Shown here: positions 16,226 through 23,208 of the stretch, piece by piece
How the letters are laid out: each line of letters opens with the position of its first letter
How positions within the stretch are numbered: the stretch's first letter is position 1
Origin: Fimenecus sp045593645
GTDB lineage: Bacteria > Bacillota > Clostridia > Oscillospirales > Acutalibacteraceae
DNA: 23,208 nucleotides
NCBI GenBank assembly: GCA_045593645.1
Contig: JAZNWZ010000057.1
Coordinates: 1 to 23,208 of the forward strand
Reading direction: 5' to 3'
Position numbers and translations under genes: made by a program
The notes under the pieces: model-generated
Databases searched by the model: none
Seen by the model: only the letters and a program-made list of their open reading frames with translations
Told to the model about the DNA's origin: nothing

Positions 16226-17140
16226 ATGAAATACAATACAGAAAAATTCAAGGGTGTTGCAGTTGCTCTCAACTCTCTTTATGATGAAAATAATGAGCTT
16301 AACATTGAGGCTACTAAGGCTCTCGTTCAAAAATATAAGGAGCTTGGCGTTAACGGTATCTATGCAGGTGGTTCAACTGGTGAAGGTTTCCTTCTCTCAA
16401 CTGAAGAAAGAAAGCAGTTAGCAGCAGCAGTTAAAGAAGTTACTGGCGACGATATGTTCTTAATCGTTCACGTTGGCTCTGCTTCAACAAAAGAAGCTTG
16501 CGAGCTTGCAAAACATGCTGAAGAAATCGGTGCAGATGCTATTTCTGCAGTTCCATCTGTTTATTACAGACTTCCTGAAGCATCAATTGCTCTTCACTGG
16601 AACACAATTACAGAAGCTGCTGACCTTCCTTTTATCATTTATAACATTCCTGCACTTACAGGCTATGACCTTTCATACAACCTTTTCAAGAAGATGTGTG
16701 AAAACGAAAAGGTTATCGGTATTAAGAACTCATCAGACAGCACTTGTCAAATCGAGCGTTTCTCACAACTTGGTGGTAAAGACTTTGTTGTATTTAACGG
16801 CCCTGACGAACAATTCCTTGCAGGTCGTCTTATGGGTGCTAAAGCAGGTATCGGTGGTACATACGGCACTATGCCTGAGCTTTTTGTTCACATCAACAAG
16901 CTTATTGAAAAAGGCGACATTGAAAAAGCTAAAGTATGGCAAAACAGAATCAACGAATGTATCTTTGACCTTCTTTCTTGTCCATCACTTTATGGTGCAA
17001 GCAAGGCAGTTATGACAATTCGTTACGGTATTGACTGTGGCAAGCCAAGACTTCCTTTCTTACCTCTTGAAGATAAAGAAAAGGCACAAGCAATTGCAGA
17101 TAAAATTGATGCATATGTTGCAATGGCAAAAGCTGAATAA
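16226..17140 (+). CDS. nanA: N-acetylneuraminate lyase
   Basis: NanA splits N-acetylneuraminate into ManNAc and pyruvate in the cytoplasm. The 304 aa match the class I aldolase TIM-barrel family at normal length. Marks are GGSTGEG (48-54), Tyr139 in FIIYNIPALTG and the Schiff-base Lys167 in GIKNSSD, equal to Tyr137 and Lys165 of the E. coli enzyme. It is divergent from nanE-nanK, so the window holds the three core steps from sialic acid to GlcNAc-6-P. The perfect ribosome site and frequent preferred codons suggest high expression. It is monocistronic, ending at a strong terminator. No sialic acid transporter is next to it. Confidence 0.96.
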   Translation: MKYNTEKFKGVAVALNSLYDENNELNIEATKALVQKYKELGVNGIYAGGSTGEGFLLSTEERKQLAAAVKEVTGDDMFLIVHVGSASTKEACELAKHAEEIGADAISAVPSVYYRLPEASIALHWNTITEAADLPFIIYNIPALTGYDLSYNLFKKMCENEKVIGIKNSSDSTCQIERFSQLGGKDFVVFNGPDEQFLAGRLMGAKAGIGGTYGTMPELFVHINKLIEKGDIEKAKVWQNRINECIFDLLSCPSLYGASKAVMTIRYGIDCGKPRLPFLPLEDKEKAQAIADKIDAYVAMAKAE

Positions 17141-17158
17141 TTTAATATAAAATATTTG

Positions 17159-17189
17159 CCCACTCTGTCAAAAAACAGAGTGGGTTTTT
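17159..17189 (+). terminator. Rho-independent terminator of nanA
   Basis: CCCACTCTGT (17159-17168) pairs perfectly with ACAGAGTGGG (17175-17184) around a 6-nt loop, followed by TTTTT. Confidence 0.93.
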
Positions 17190-17218
17190 GTTTATTTTGT
17201 TAATTTTTCAATTATCTC

Positions 17219-17247
17219 TTGTATATTTCTTAAAAATAGTGTAAAAT
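17219..17247 (+). promoter_or_regulatory. Sigma-A promoter of the foldase gene
   Basis: TTGTAT (17219-17224), 17 bp and TAAAAT (17242-17247) lie 74 bp ahead of the start codon. The leader holds a small ACCC-TTTT-GGGT hairpin (about 17272-17283) of unknown meaning. Confidence 0.6.
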
Positions 17248-17321
17248 GTACTCACTATTGTAAAAGATTATACCCTTTTGGGTTTAACTTTTAAAAAAAG
17301 AGCGTAAAGGTGGTTTTTCCT

Positions 17322-19301
17322 ATGGAAAACAACAAATCTCAAGCCGAGATTTATCGTGAGGAACGAAAAAAGAGACTCGCTAAGGCTGCTGAGAAATCTG
17401 CAAAGAAATCTCATAAGAATGCAAAAGTGAAAAAGCTTGCAACAAAGACAATTGCTATTGTACTTATCGTTGCTCTCTCACTTAGTGCTATTAGTGGAAT
17501 TCTTAATTTCTTTGGTCTTCCTCAAAGAACAATCAACGTTAAAGTTGGTGAAGATGTTGAATTCTCACTTGCTGAGTTCAACTATTACTATTATATGATA
17601 TGGTCAAACTATTACAGTTATTCTATTCAGTACGAGCAATATATGGGTACTGGTGCTGGTGCACAAATGTTAGGCTTTGACTATACAAAATCTCCTGATG
17701 ACCAAGTGTATACTGATAGTTTTGCAAGCGTTACAGGTGTTACTGTTGCTGAGCTTCAAAAGCTCGGTGCAGATGAGCCAACATGGGCAGATGCATTTAA
17801 ATATGCTGCTATTAACAATCTTATTCAAATCAAATATTGCGCTAAGCAAGCACTTGCTCAAGGTATCACTCTTACTGATGCTCAAAATACAGAGATTAAT
17901 AACAACATTGAGTCATTACGCACAACTGCTGCTCAAGATGACTATTCTCTTGACAGATATCTTCGTGCTAACTATGGTAACGGCGTTTCTGAAAAGGTTG
18001 TTCGTCAAATTCTTGAAGAAAACTTCTTGGCAACTGCTTATATGGAAAAGCTTGAATCAGAGATGAGAGGCAAGATTACTGATGATGTAATCAATGCAGA
18101 GTATGAAGCTAACAGAGTAAACTATGATGTTGTTGACTTTAAGACTTGGGTATTCACTGCTGAAACTGAAAGCGTTTTAAAAGAAGGTAGCGAAACAGAA
18201 TACGAAGATAAAGTTACTGACGCTACAAAGGCAGACGCTAAAGCAAAGGCAGACGCTTTCTTAGCAGGTGTGACTGATGCAAACTCATTCTCTGCACTTG
18301 CTGTTGCAGAATTTAAGGCTGAAAAGCTTGAAGAAGCTCAAAAGAAGATTGACGATGCTCAAAAGAAGGTTGACGAAACTGCAAAGGCTTTTGAAGAAGC
18401 AAGCAAGAAAGTAGAAGAAGCTACTGACGATACTTCAAAAGCAGATGCTGAAAGCAATCGCAAAACTGCTGAAGAAGCTTGGACAAAGGCTAAAGAAGCT
18501 CTCAAGGCAGTTCAAGAAGACAAAGCTGAGCTTGAAGCAAAAGACGATGAATATTGGAAAACAGAAACAGCTAAGTCAGTTGACTATAACGACTATTACA
18601 AGGCAGACCTTACAGAAATGAACGAGGACCTTGCTGAATGGCTCTTCAAAGAAGGCAGACTTGCTAACGATAAAGAAGTTATTACAATTGATGAAGAAAA
18701 AGGCGTTTATGCGGTTGTGTTTATGATTAACCCACAACACAAGAACACTGCTCCTGCAACTCACGATGTAAGACACATTCTTGTTGCTTTCCCTACAGAT
18801 GATGATGGTAAAACACTTGAAATCAAGGATGAAGAAAAGCCAACATACAAAGCAAAGGCTCAAGCAATTCTTGATGAATATTTAAAGAACCCAACAGAAG
18901 AAAACTTTGCAAAACTTGCAACTGAAAAGAGTGAAGACCCAGGCTCAGTTGAAGACGGTGGTCTTTATGCAGACTTAACAGCAAGTACAAACTTTGTTCA
19001 AGAGTTTAAAGATTGGTACCTTGATGAAAGCCGTAAGGTTGGCGATACAGGTATTATCGAAACATCATACGGTTACCACATTATGTACTATGCAAAGGCT
19101 GGCGAAGAATCTTGGAAAGCAGCTGCTACTGAAGCAGTATTTGAAACAGAATACAACAAGTATTTTGATGGCATTATGGATTCTCGTTTGAGCACAGTTA
19201 ATCTTGATTCACTTTCAATTAACTGGGCAACAAGCCAACAAAACAAACTTATTACAAAGCTTGTTGCACTTAACTCAAATAATTCAACAATGTATATGTA
19301 A
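17322..19301 (+). CDS. Membrane-anchored PpiC-type peptidyl-prolyl isomerase (PrsA/SurA-like foldase)
   Basis: The 659-aa protein has a basic cytoplasmic N-terminus (1-40), one membrane span (41-65), a SurA/PrsA-like N-domain (about 70-330), a charged helical stretch (331-410) with coiled-coil repeats such as AQKKIDDAQKKVDE, and a parvulin domain (about 480-595). The parvulin marks are VRHILVAF, FAKLATEKSEDPGSVEDGG and GIIETSYGYHIMYY. It should help fold exported proteins outside the membrane. Unlike PrsA it has no lipobox Cys and is held by the membrane span. A frame start at GTG 17310 is possible, but the ATG at 17322 lies 8 bp after AAAGGTGG and is preferred. The coiled-coil insert is unusual for the family. 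A terminator separates it from the sigma factor gene. Confidence 0.88.
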   Translation: MENNKSQAEIYREERKKRLAKAAEKSAKKSHKNAKVKKLATKTIAIVLIVALSLSAISGILNFFGLPQRTINVKVGEDVEFSLAEFNYYYYMIWSNYYSYSIQYEQYMGTGAGAQMLGFDYTKSPDDQVYTDSFASVTGVTVAELQKLGADEPTWADAFKYAAINNLIQIKYCAKQALAQGITLTDAQNTEINNNIESLRTTAAQDDYSLDRYLRANYGNGVSEKVVRQILEENFLATAYMEKLESEMRGKITDDVINAEYEANRVNYDVVDFKTWVFTAETESVLKEGSETEYEDKVTDATKADAKAKADAFLAGVTDANSFSALAVAEFKAEKLEEAQKKIDDAQKKVDETAKAFEEASKKVEEATDDTSKADAESNRKTAEEAWTKAKEALKAVQEDKAELEAKDDEYWKTETAKSVDYNDYYKADLTEMNEDLAEWLFKEGRLANDKEVITIDEEKGVYAVVFMINPQHKNTAPATHDVRHILVAFPTDDDGKTLEIKDEEKPTYKAKAQAILDEYLKNPTEENFAKLATEKSEDPGSVEDGGLYADLTASTNFVQEFKDWYLDESRKVGDTGIIETSYGYHIMYYAKAGEESWKAAATEAVFETEYNKYFDGIMDSRLSTVNLDSLSINWATSQQNKLITKLVALNSNNSTMYM

Positions 19302-19323
19302 TCTTTTAAAAATTAAAGTTTTG

Positions 19324-19357
19324 ATACCCTTGGTTTAAACATCAAGGGTATTTTTTT
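19324..19357 (+). terminator. Rho-independent terminator of the foldase gene
   Basis: ATACCCTTG (19324-19332) pairs with CAAGGGTAT (19343-19351) around a 10-nt loop, then a T7 run. Confidence 0.88.
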
Positions 19358-19401
19358 AAATATTTTTGTGATATTCTGCTCATTTTTGCACTACCTTATG
19401 A

Positions 19402-19409
19402 AACCGGTT
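19402..19409. promoter_or_regulatory. 8-bp palindrome upstream of the ECF sigma gene
   Basis: AACCGGTT is a perfect palindrome 24 bp before the start codon, in an otherwise AT-rich leader. It lies 9 bp ahead of the AAGGAGG ribosome site. It could be a protein site or chance; no convincing housekeeping promoter is seen in the 75 bp between terminator and start codon. Confidence 0.25.
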
Positions 19410-19432
19410 AAAAACGGAAAGGAGGAACTGTC

Positions 19433-19984
19433 TTGTCCAATAAAGAAAATAAAAAAATTGCCGACAAAAATCTTGACGATTATTGTCAGCAATACAGAAC
19501 AAGCTTATATAAATACGCGTATTTAAGAACAGGACACGACAAAGATGCAGCAGAAGATTGTGTTCAAGATGCTTTTATGGTTATCTATAAAAGAATGTGT
19601 AAGGGTGAAACCTTTGAACAACCTAAAGCTTTTCTTTACAGAACAGTTGACAACCTAATTAAAGAGCATTTGCGAGATGTGAAAAAGCAAGAGAAAATTC
19701 AAGATGCTATTTCAGAATCAAATCTCACAACTGAAGAACTGTTTTTATCTCAAATTGACACAAGCACAGAAGAACAAATCATCTCTGCAATACTTAGTGA
19801 AATGAATGATACAGAAAGAATACTCTATAAGCAACGATACATAGAAAATAAAAACATTCGTGAAATTGCAGAAACCTTTAACATTTCTGTCTCAACCGTT
19901 ACTACTCGACTTTACAGAATACGCAAAAAAGTAGAAGAAAGTGTTAGACAACAGCTTAACGAAAGGGGGATTTTAAATGACTAA
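19433..19984 (+). CDS. ECF-type RNA polymerase sigma factor
   Basis: The 183-aa protein has sigma region 2 (about 15-85: YRTSLYKYAYLRTG, AAEDCVQDAFMVIYKRM, AFLYRTVDNLIKEHLRD) and region 4 (about 120-172: MNDTERILYKQRYIENKNIREIAETFNISVSTVTTRLYRIRKKV) joined by a short linker, without regions 1 or 3. It would redirect RNA polymerase to a small regulon when released. The start is TTG, chosen because AAGGAGG lies 7 bp upstream. The 3' end overlaps the next gene by 8 bp, the usual arrangement for a sigma/anti-sigma pair. Its targets are unknown. Confidence 0.92.
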   Translation: MSNKENKKIADKNLDDYCQQYRTSLYKYAYLRTGHDKDAAEDCVQDAFMVIYKRMCKGETFEQPKAFLYRTVDNLIKEHLRDVKKQEKIQDAISESNLTTEELFLSQIDTSTEEQIISAILSEMNDTERILYKQRYIENKNIREIAETFNISVSTVTTRLYRIRKKVEESVRQQLNERGILND

Positions 19985-22973
19985 CTCAAAAATTGCAGAA
20001 CTTATTAACGAAGACAATTTTAAAAGCTTTTTAATCAATGAACTTTATGCTCTTATTGATGAAGAAATGTTAAAAGACGATATGGATTGTGAGCTCGTTG
20101 ACCAACTTGTGCTTGCTATTGAAGAATTAGAAAACATTGATGAAACCGACAAGGTTATTGCCCTCCCTCTTGTTTTAGGCAGTACAACTTCTCTTGCAAA
20201 ACGTATTCGTCATAAGACAAACAGAAGAAATACACTTATAAGAATAACTGCTTGTGCAGCAGCAATATCAATTCTTTTTGCAGGTGCAAATGCTTATCTC
20301 GTAAACACCGGAGACACTTCTTTGATTACTGAAGTCAGAACTCTTGTTAAAAAAATAGGCAATTTCCTTACAGGCACAATTACAGACACAGAGTCTACCA
20401 CAGAGAGCTCCACAGAAAGCACAACGATTATTGACGAAATCTCTCATATTGAGCTTGTTGTTGCAGACAATTTTAAAACCTCATATCTTTGGCAAGAGCA
20501 GCTTAGCCTTGATGGTTTACAAGTTTTTGTAGTTTATAAATCAGGCGAAAAAGAAGAAATCTCTCTTGACCAATGCTCAATTCTTGGCTACAACCCAACA
20601 AAAGTTGGGGAACAGACAGTTACAGTTAAATATAATGAATTTATTGCCTCCTTTAACATAACTGTATCAAAAACAGAGCAGAATGACACTTCTACAAGAA
20701 CAATCACAAATATTGAGTGTGATGCTACAAACAAAGAGCTTATTGTTCCAAAAGGCACAGAAAATCCTGCAGTTGCTGAAAAAGCAAGATATCGTTATGT
20801 TTATTCTGACGGTACTTTCTCACCTTGGACAGTTTGCAAGGATGCAGAATTAGTTTCAGAATATGACAGCCAGCTTATTGACACTCCACAAGTACTCACC
20901 TACCGTGCACCTAACGGAATGACTTTCACTATCAATGTTATTGTTTATGACAATACAGTACCTGAAGAAAAGATTGTTACAAAGCTTGAAGTTTATAAAA
21001 TGCCACAGGCTATGAAGCATTATGCAAGCAACTATAACCAATATTATATGTATGTTGATGAAAAGTGTGATTTTTCAGAATTCCAAATCAAAGTTTATTA
21101 TGATGACCGTACAACTGAAACAAAAACACTTGCTGACGGTGAAATTCAAGCATTCGGTACAATGAGTACTGAACGCCCATCGTCATACAGTGGTTATACA
21201 ATTACATTTGCTTATGGTGATGTTACAACAACCTTTAAGTATGAGGTAATTGTTAAACCTGAAATTCAATCATATTGTTTTGATGAAGTTATGTGGGATT
21301 GCTATTACATAAACGATGCCCCTGAAGAATTCAATACAAAGGGTATTGTAAAAGCAAAAATGACTGATAGCAATAAGGAAATTTATCTTGATGTTGAAGC
21401 TAAAGGTTATGACCCAACTAAAATTGGATATATTGAGTTAGAAATTTATTATGAGGGTGAATATCTCGGTAACTATACTGCAGGATACATTTATGGTGAC
21501 ACAGGATATGCAGTAACCGACAGACCTGCAACAAGTTACACAACAACCCCACCATTCAGCTACAGACCATCAGTTCGTGTTGCGAAATGTGTTGGTGACG
21601 GTAAGTTTGAAACTTATGGTGATATTAAGTATGAACTTGACGATAAACCAATTACTGATTCGAGCACCTATTTAGAAAGTGGAACCGACGGCGAACTAAG
21701 AGCATCCGGTATTACTAAATTTGAATGTTGGTGTATTGACACTGCAACTGTCTATTACACAGTTCGTTCCGATTATTATATTAAAGAATTTGGCACACAC
21801 GAAGCAAAACTTTATCTATATAATGTTACACGAGAAGATAATGGTGGTTATATAAAGGAGCGAATTTTACAGGATTTGTCTTATACTGTAACCATAAAAG
21901 AAGAACCAACCTCTTATATTTTTGAAGCACCTAATAACATAAAAATAAATATTCAAGATATATATACTGAATTTTACGATAAAGTGCACGTTTATGCTGT
22001 CTATAAAGATGGAAGAAAAGAAGAAGTCTTTGACTACTACATCAGTAGATATTTACCTTCAAATGAAATAACATCTTCACGCTTGAGAATATATATGCGT
22101 TCAGCTGATTGGAAACAGGAAACATGGAAAGATGTTTATGTATATAGTGAAGGCTATGAGGATTCATTCTATATTACATTAAAAGATAACCGTATTAAAG
22201 AATATGAAAATGTTTATCTTATTGGTGCACAAAGCCCATCTTTAGATATTTATTTCAACACAGCAACAACGGAAGAACGTTGTGCAGTTACAAGTAGCAG
22301 TAGTTATGATGGTGTATGGTCAGTTGAAGGATGGGACACCTCTACAACTGGTGAGAAAGAAGCAACAATTATCTATCATAGCTCTATGGGTGATTTCAAG
22401 ACAACTTACAAGTATATCGTGTGGGAAAATTATCTTGAACCAAAAACCGAAGTGATTTTAGACAATTCAATAGACTATTATGATTTTACTATTGGATTTA
22501 GCGAAGATGAGATAAAAATATTCCATATCAACAAAATCGGTAAGGCTGAAGAAATTGAAGACTATGATATAAGATATTATCCAACTTATATTTATGTTTC
22601 CTATCGCTATCCAAAATATCAAACACTCTATTCAACAACCTATTACATTCCTGAAAACATTACACTTGTTGGAACCTGTGAAAATATTTCAATAGAGATA
22701 TTAAATAATAAAGATATTTATGTTACAGCTGATAGCCAATATCCACCTGCAAATGGATACGAAATTTATACGCTATACATTTTTGATGAAAATGGAAAAA
22801 AGATTGGTAACATCAACACAAAAACTCCTAATTTTACTGTTAGTGCTGCTAAGTATGGATTTACAAATGAAGATTACATATATATTCAATTGTTTACTTA
22901 TATTTCCACACCAGATGATACTTGGGCTAGAACAACATTTGAATCTGATAAAATTAAAGTAGAACTTAAATAA
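19977..22973 (+). CDS. Putative anti-sigma factor with large Ig-like ectodomain
   Basis: This 998-aa protein is not assigned to a named family. Residues 1-86 form an acidic, helical cytoplasmic head ending in a basic patch (RIRHKTNRRNTLIR), which by the positive-inside rule puts the N-terminus inside. One membrane span follows (87-108), then a Ser/Thr/Glu linker (about 136-150), then about 850 residues of beta-rich extracellular repeats. At least the first is a bacterial Ig-like domain (153-232; GYNPTKVGEQTVTVKY), and GYDPTKIGYIELEIYY (477-492) marks a second of the same type. The rest is rich in Tyr, with weaker repeats. There is no sorting motif at the C-terminus. The gene overlaps the sigma gene and has AAGGGGG before its ATG, so the head is the likely anti-sigma domain. 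The plan resembles RsgI-like sensors, without detectable RsgI homology. Confidence 0.75.
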   Translation: MTNSKIAELINEDNFKSFLINELYALIDEEMLKDDMDCELVDQLVLAIEELENIDETDKVIALPLVLGSTTSLAKRIRHKTNRRNTLIRITACAAAISILFAGANAYLVNTGDTSLITEVRTLVKKIGNFLTGTITDTESTTESSTESTTIIDEISHIELVVADNFKTSYLWQEQLSLDGLQVFVVYKSGEKEEISLDQCSILGYNPTKVGEQTVTVKYNEFIASFNITVSKTEQNDTSTRTITNIECDATNKELIVPKGTENPAVAEKARYRYVYSDGTFSPWTVCKDAELVSEYDSQLIDTPQVLTYRAPNGMTFTINVIVYDNTVPEEKIVTKLEVYKMPQAMKHYASNYNQYYMYVDEKCDFSEFQIKVYYDDRTTETKTLADGEIQAFGTMSTERPSSYSGYTITFAYGDVTTTFKYEVIVKPEIQSYCFDEVMWDCYYINDAPEEFNTKGIVKAKMTDSNKEIYLDVEAKGYDPTKIGYIELEIYYEGEYLGNYTAGYIYGDTGYAVTDRPATSYTTTPPFSYRPSVRVAKCVGDGKFETYGDIKYELDDKPITDSSTYLESGTDGELRASGITKFECWCIDTATVYYTVRSDYYIKEFGTHEAKLYLYNVTREDNGGYIKERILQDLSYTVTIKEEPTSYIFEAPNNIKINIQDIYTEFYDKVHVYAVYKDGRKEEVFDYYISRYLPSNEITSSRLRIYMRSADWKQETWKDVYVYSEGYEDSFYITLKDNRIKEYENVYLIGAQSPSLDIYFNTATTEERCAVTSSSSYDGVWSVEGWDTSTTGEKEATIIYHSSMGDFKTTYKYIVWENYLEPKTEVILDNSIDYYDFTIGFSEDEIKIFHINKIGKAEEIEDYDIRYYPTYIYVSYRYPKYQTLYSTTYYIPENITLVGTCENISIEILNNKDIYVTADSQYPPANGYEIYTLYIFDENGKKIGNINTKTPNFTVSAAKYGFTNEDYIYIQLFTYISTPDDTWARTTFESDKIKVELK

Positions 22974-22977
22974 AGCA

Positions 22978-23015
22978 AACAACCACCTTGTTCATTGAAC
23001 AGGGTGGTTGTTTTT
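22978..23015 (+). terminator. Strong terminator after the sigma/anti-sigma operon
   Basis: A 16-bp stem (22978-22993 with 22997-23012, one G-T wobble) and a 3-nt loop end in TTTTT. This closes the operon. Confidence 0.95.
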
Positions 23016-23019
23016 GTCA

Positions 23020-23037
23020 GACAAATTTGAGTTTGTC
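23020..23037. repeat. Short inverted repeat
   Basis: GACAAA and TTTGTC form a perfect 6-bp dyad with a 6-bp spacer just beyond the terminator. Its role is unknown; it may be part of a larger repeat. Confidence 0.4.
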
Positions 23038-23045
23038 GAACAGAA

Positions 23046-23073
23046 TGCAAAGTGCAAAATGCAAAGCGCAAAG
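23046..23073. repeat. Four tandem 7-bp repeats
   Basis: TGCAAAG, TGCAAAA, TGCAAAG and CGCAAAG follow one another without gaps. This is a short degenerate tandem repeat in non-coding DNA, possibly the remnant of a longer array. Confidence 0.6.
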
Positions 23074-23102
23074 TGTGGTCACTGCGTTGCGATTATATAT
23101 TT

Positions 23103-23208
23103 CCTCCCTCTGACGAGGGAGGTGGCAACGCGGTAGCGTTGACGGAGGGAGAGATAGGCTTTAATAAGTGATTTTTGACTACCCCTCAGTCAACTTCGTT
23201 GACAGCTC
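23103..23208. repeat. GC-rich palindromic repeat element, cut by the window end
   Basis: Three perfect hairpins follow each other: CCTCCCTC-tgac-GAGGGAGG (23103-23122), CAACGC-ggta-GCGTTG (23126-23141) and GTCAAC-ttc-GTTGAC (23189-23203). The composition is clearly richer in GC than the rest of the window and no frame is open. Similar CTCCCTC...GAGGGAG and CCCTCAGTCAAC-type sequences recur as intergenic repeats in gut Clostridia, from general familiarity rather than a search. The element probably continues past 23208. Confidence 0.6.

Noticed and set aside
16473..17015. 180-codon open frame within nanA in another frame
   Set aside because: nanA is fully conserved across this stretch; the second frame is low-complexity Leu/Thr-rich translation of biased codons.
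19386..19414. TTGCAC-17-TAAAAA as promoter of the sigma factor gene
   Set aside because: Both boxes are weak and transcription would begin within the ribosome site.
19399..19432. ECF-type autoregulatory promoter (GAAACC ... GTC) before the sigma gene
   Set aside because: The spacing is about 23 bp, too long, and the -10 part would abut the start codon.
23046..23073. CRISPR array
   Set aside because: The repeats are 7 bp, tandem without spacers, with no cas genes in the window.

Overview
The window looks like chromosomal DNA of a low-GC, spore-forming Clostridia-type Firmicute. The signs are strong AGGAGG-type ribosome sites, -35/-10 promoters with 16-17 bp spacers, a GerA-type germinant receptor operon, DUF421/DUF4363 genes, and a phospho-sugar mutase of the Bacillus/Clostridium type. 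The carbohydrate genes (sialic acid catabolism, GH38 alpha-mannosidase, glucosamine-6-phosphate deaminase) fit a gut commensal that feeds on host glycans. The genus cannot be read from the sequence.

Layout. (1) 1-3,800: nagB (+) converges on a large cytoplasmic GH38 alpha-mannosidase (-), with a two-way hairpin terminator between them. (2) 3,811-4,028: a 218-bp non-coding element with 23-bp imperfect terminal inverted repeats, resembling a MITE. (3) 4,027-5,902 (-): a phosphoglucomutase/phosphomannomutase broken by a one-base frameshift, then a small NifU-C-like Fe-S protein. (4) 6,115-8,325 (+): a membrane c-di-GMP enzyme with a degenerate GGDEF and an intact EAL domain. (5) 8,333-12,040 (-): gerAA-gerAB-gerAC, overlapping genes. 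(6) 12,120-13,171 (+): a DUF421-DUF4363 pair divergent from gerAA across 79 bp. (7) 13,151-17,140: divergent sialic acid genes, nanE-nanK-sialidase-like (-) and nanA (+). (8) 17,322-19,301 (+): a membrane-anchored PpiC foldase with a coiled-coil insert. (9) 19,433-22,973 (+): an ECF sigma factor overlapping a 998-aa protein with a short cytoplasmic head, one membrane span and a large Ig-like ectodomain, probably its anti-sigma factor/surface sensor. (10) 22,974-23,208: terminator, short repeats and a GC-richer palindromic repeat cut by the window end.

How it works together. NanA, NanK and NanE take N-acetylneuraminate to GlcNAc-6-P; NagA (not in the window) and NagB would complete the route to fructose-6-P. 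The sialidase-like protein and the alpha-mannosidase have no signal peptide, so they would act on imported glycans. No transporter or nan regulator is present. The ger operon and the DUF421 pair look like a spore membrane block. The sigma/Ig-ectodomain pair is the best candidate for an undescribed signalling system.

Two apparent lesions lie in the first 6 kb: the catalytic Asp of NagB reads Val, and the sugar mutase is frameshifted at a homopolymer. Either could be real or a sequencing error.
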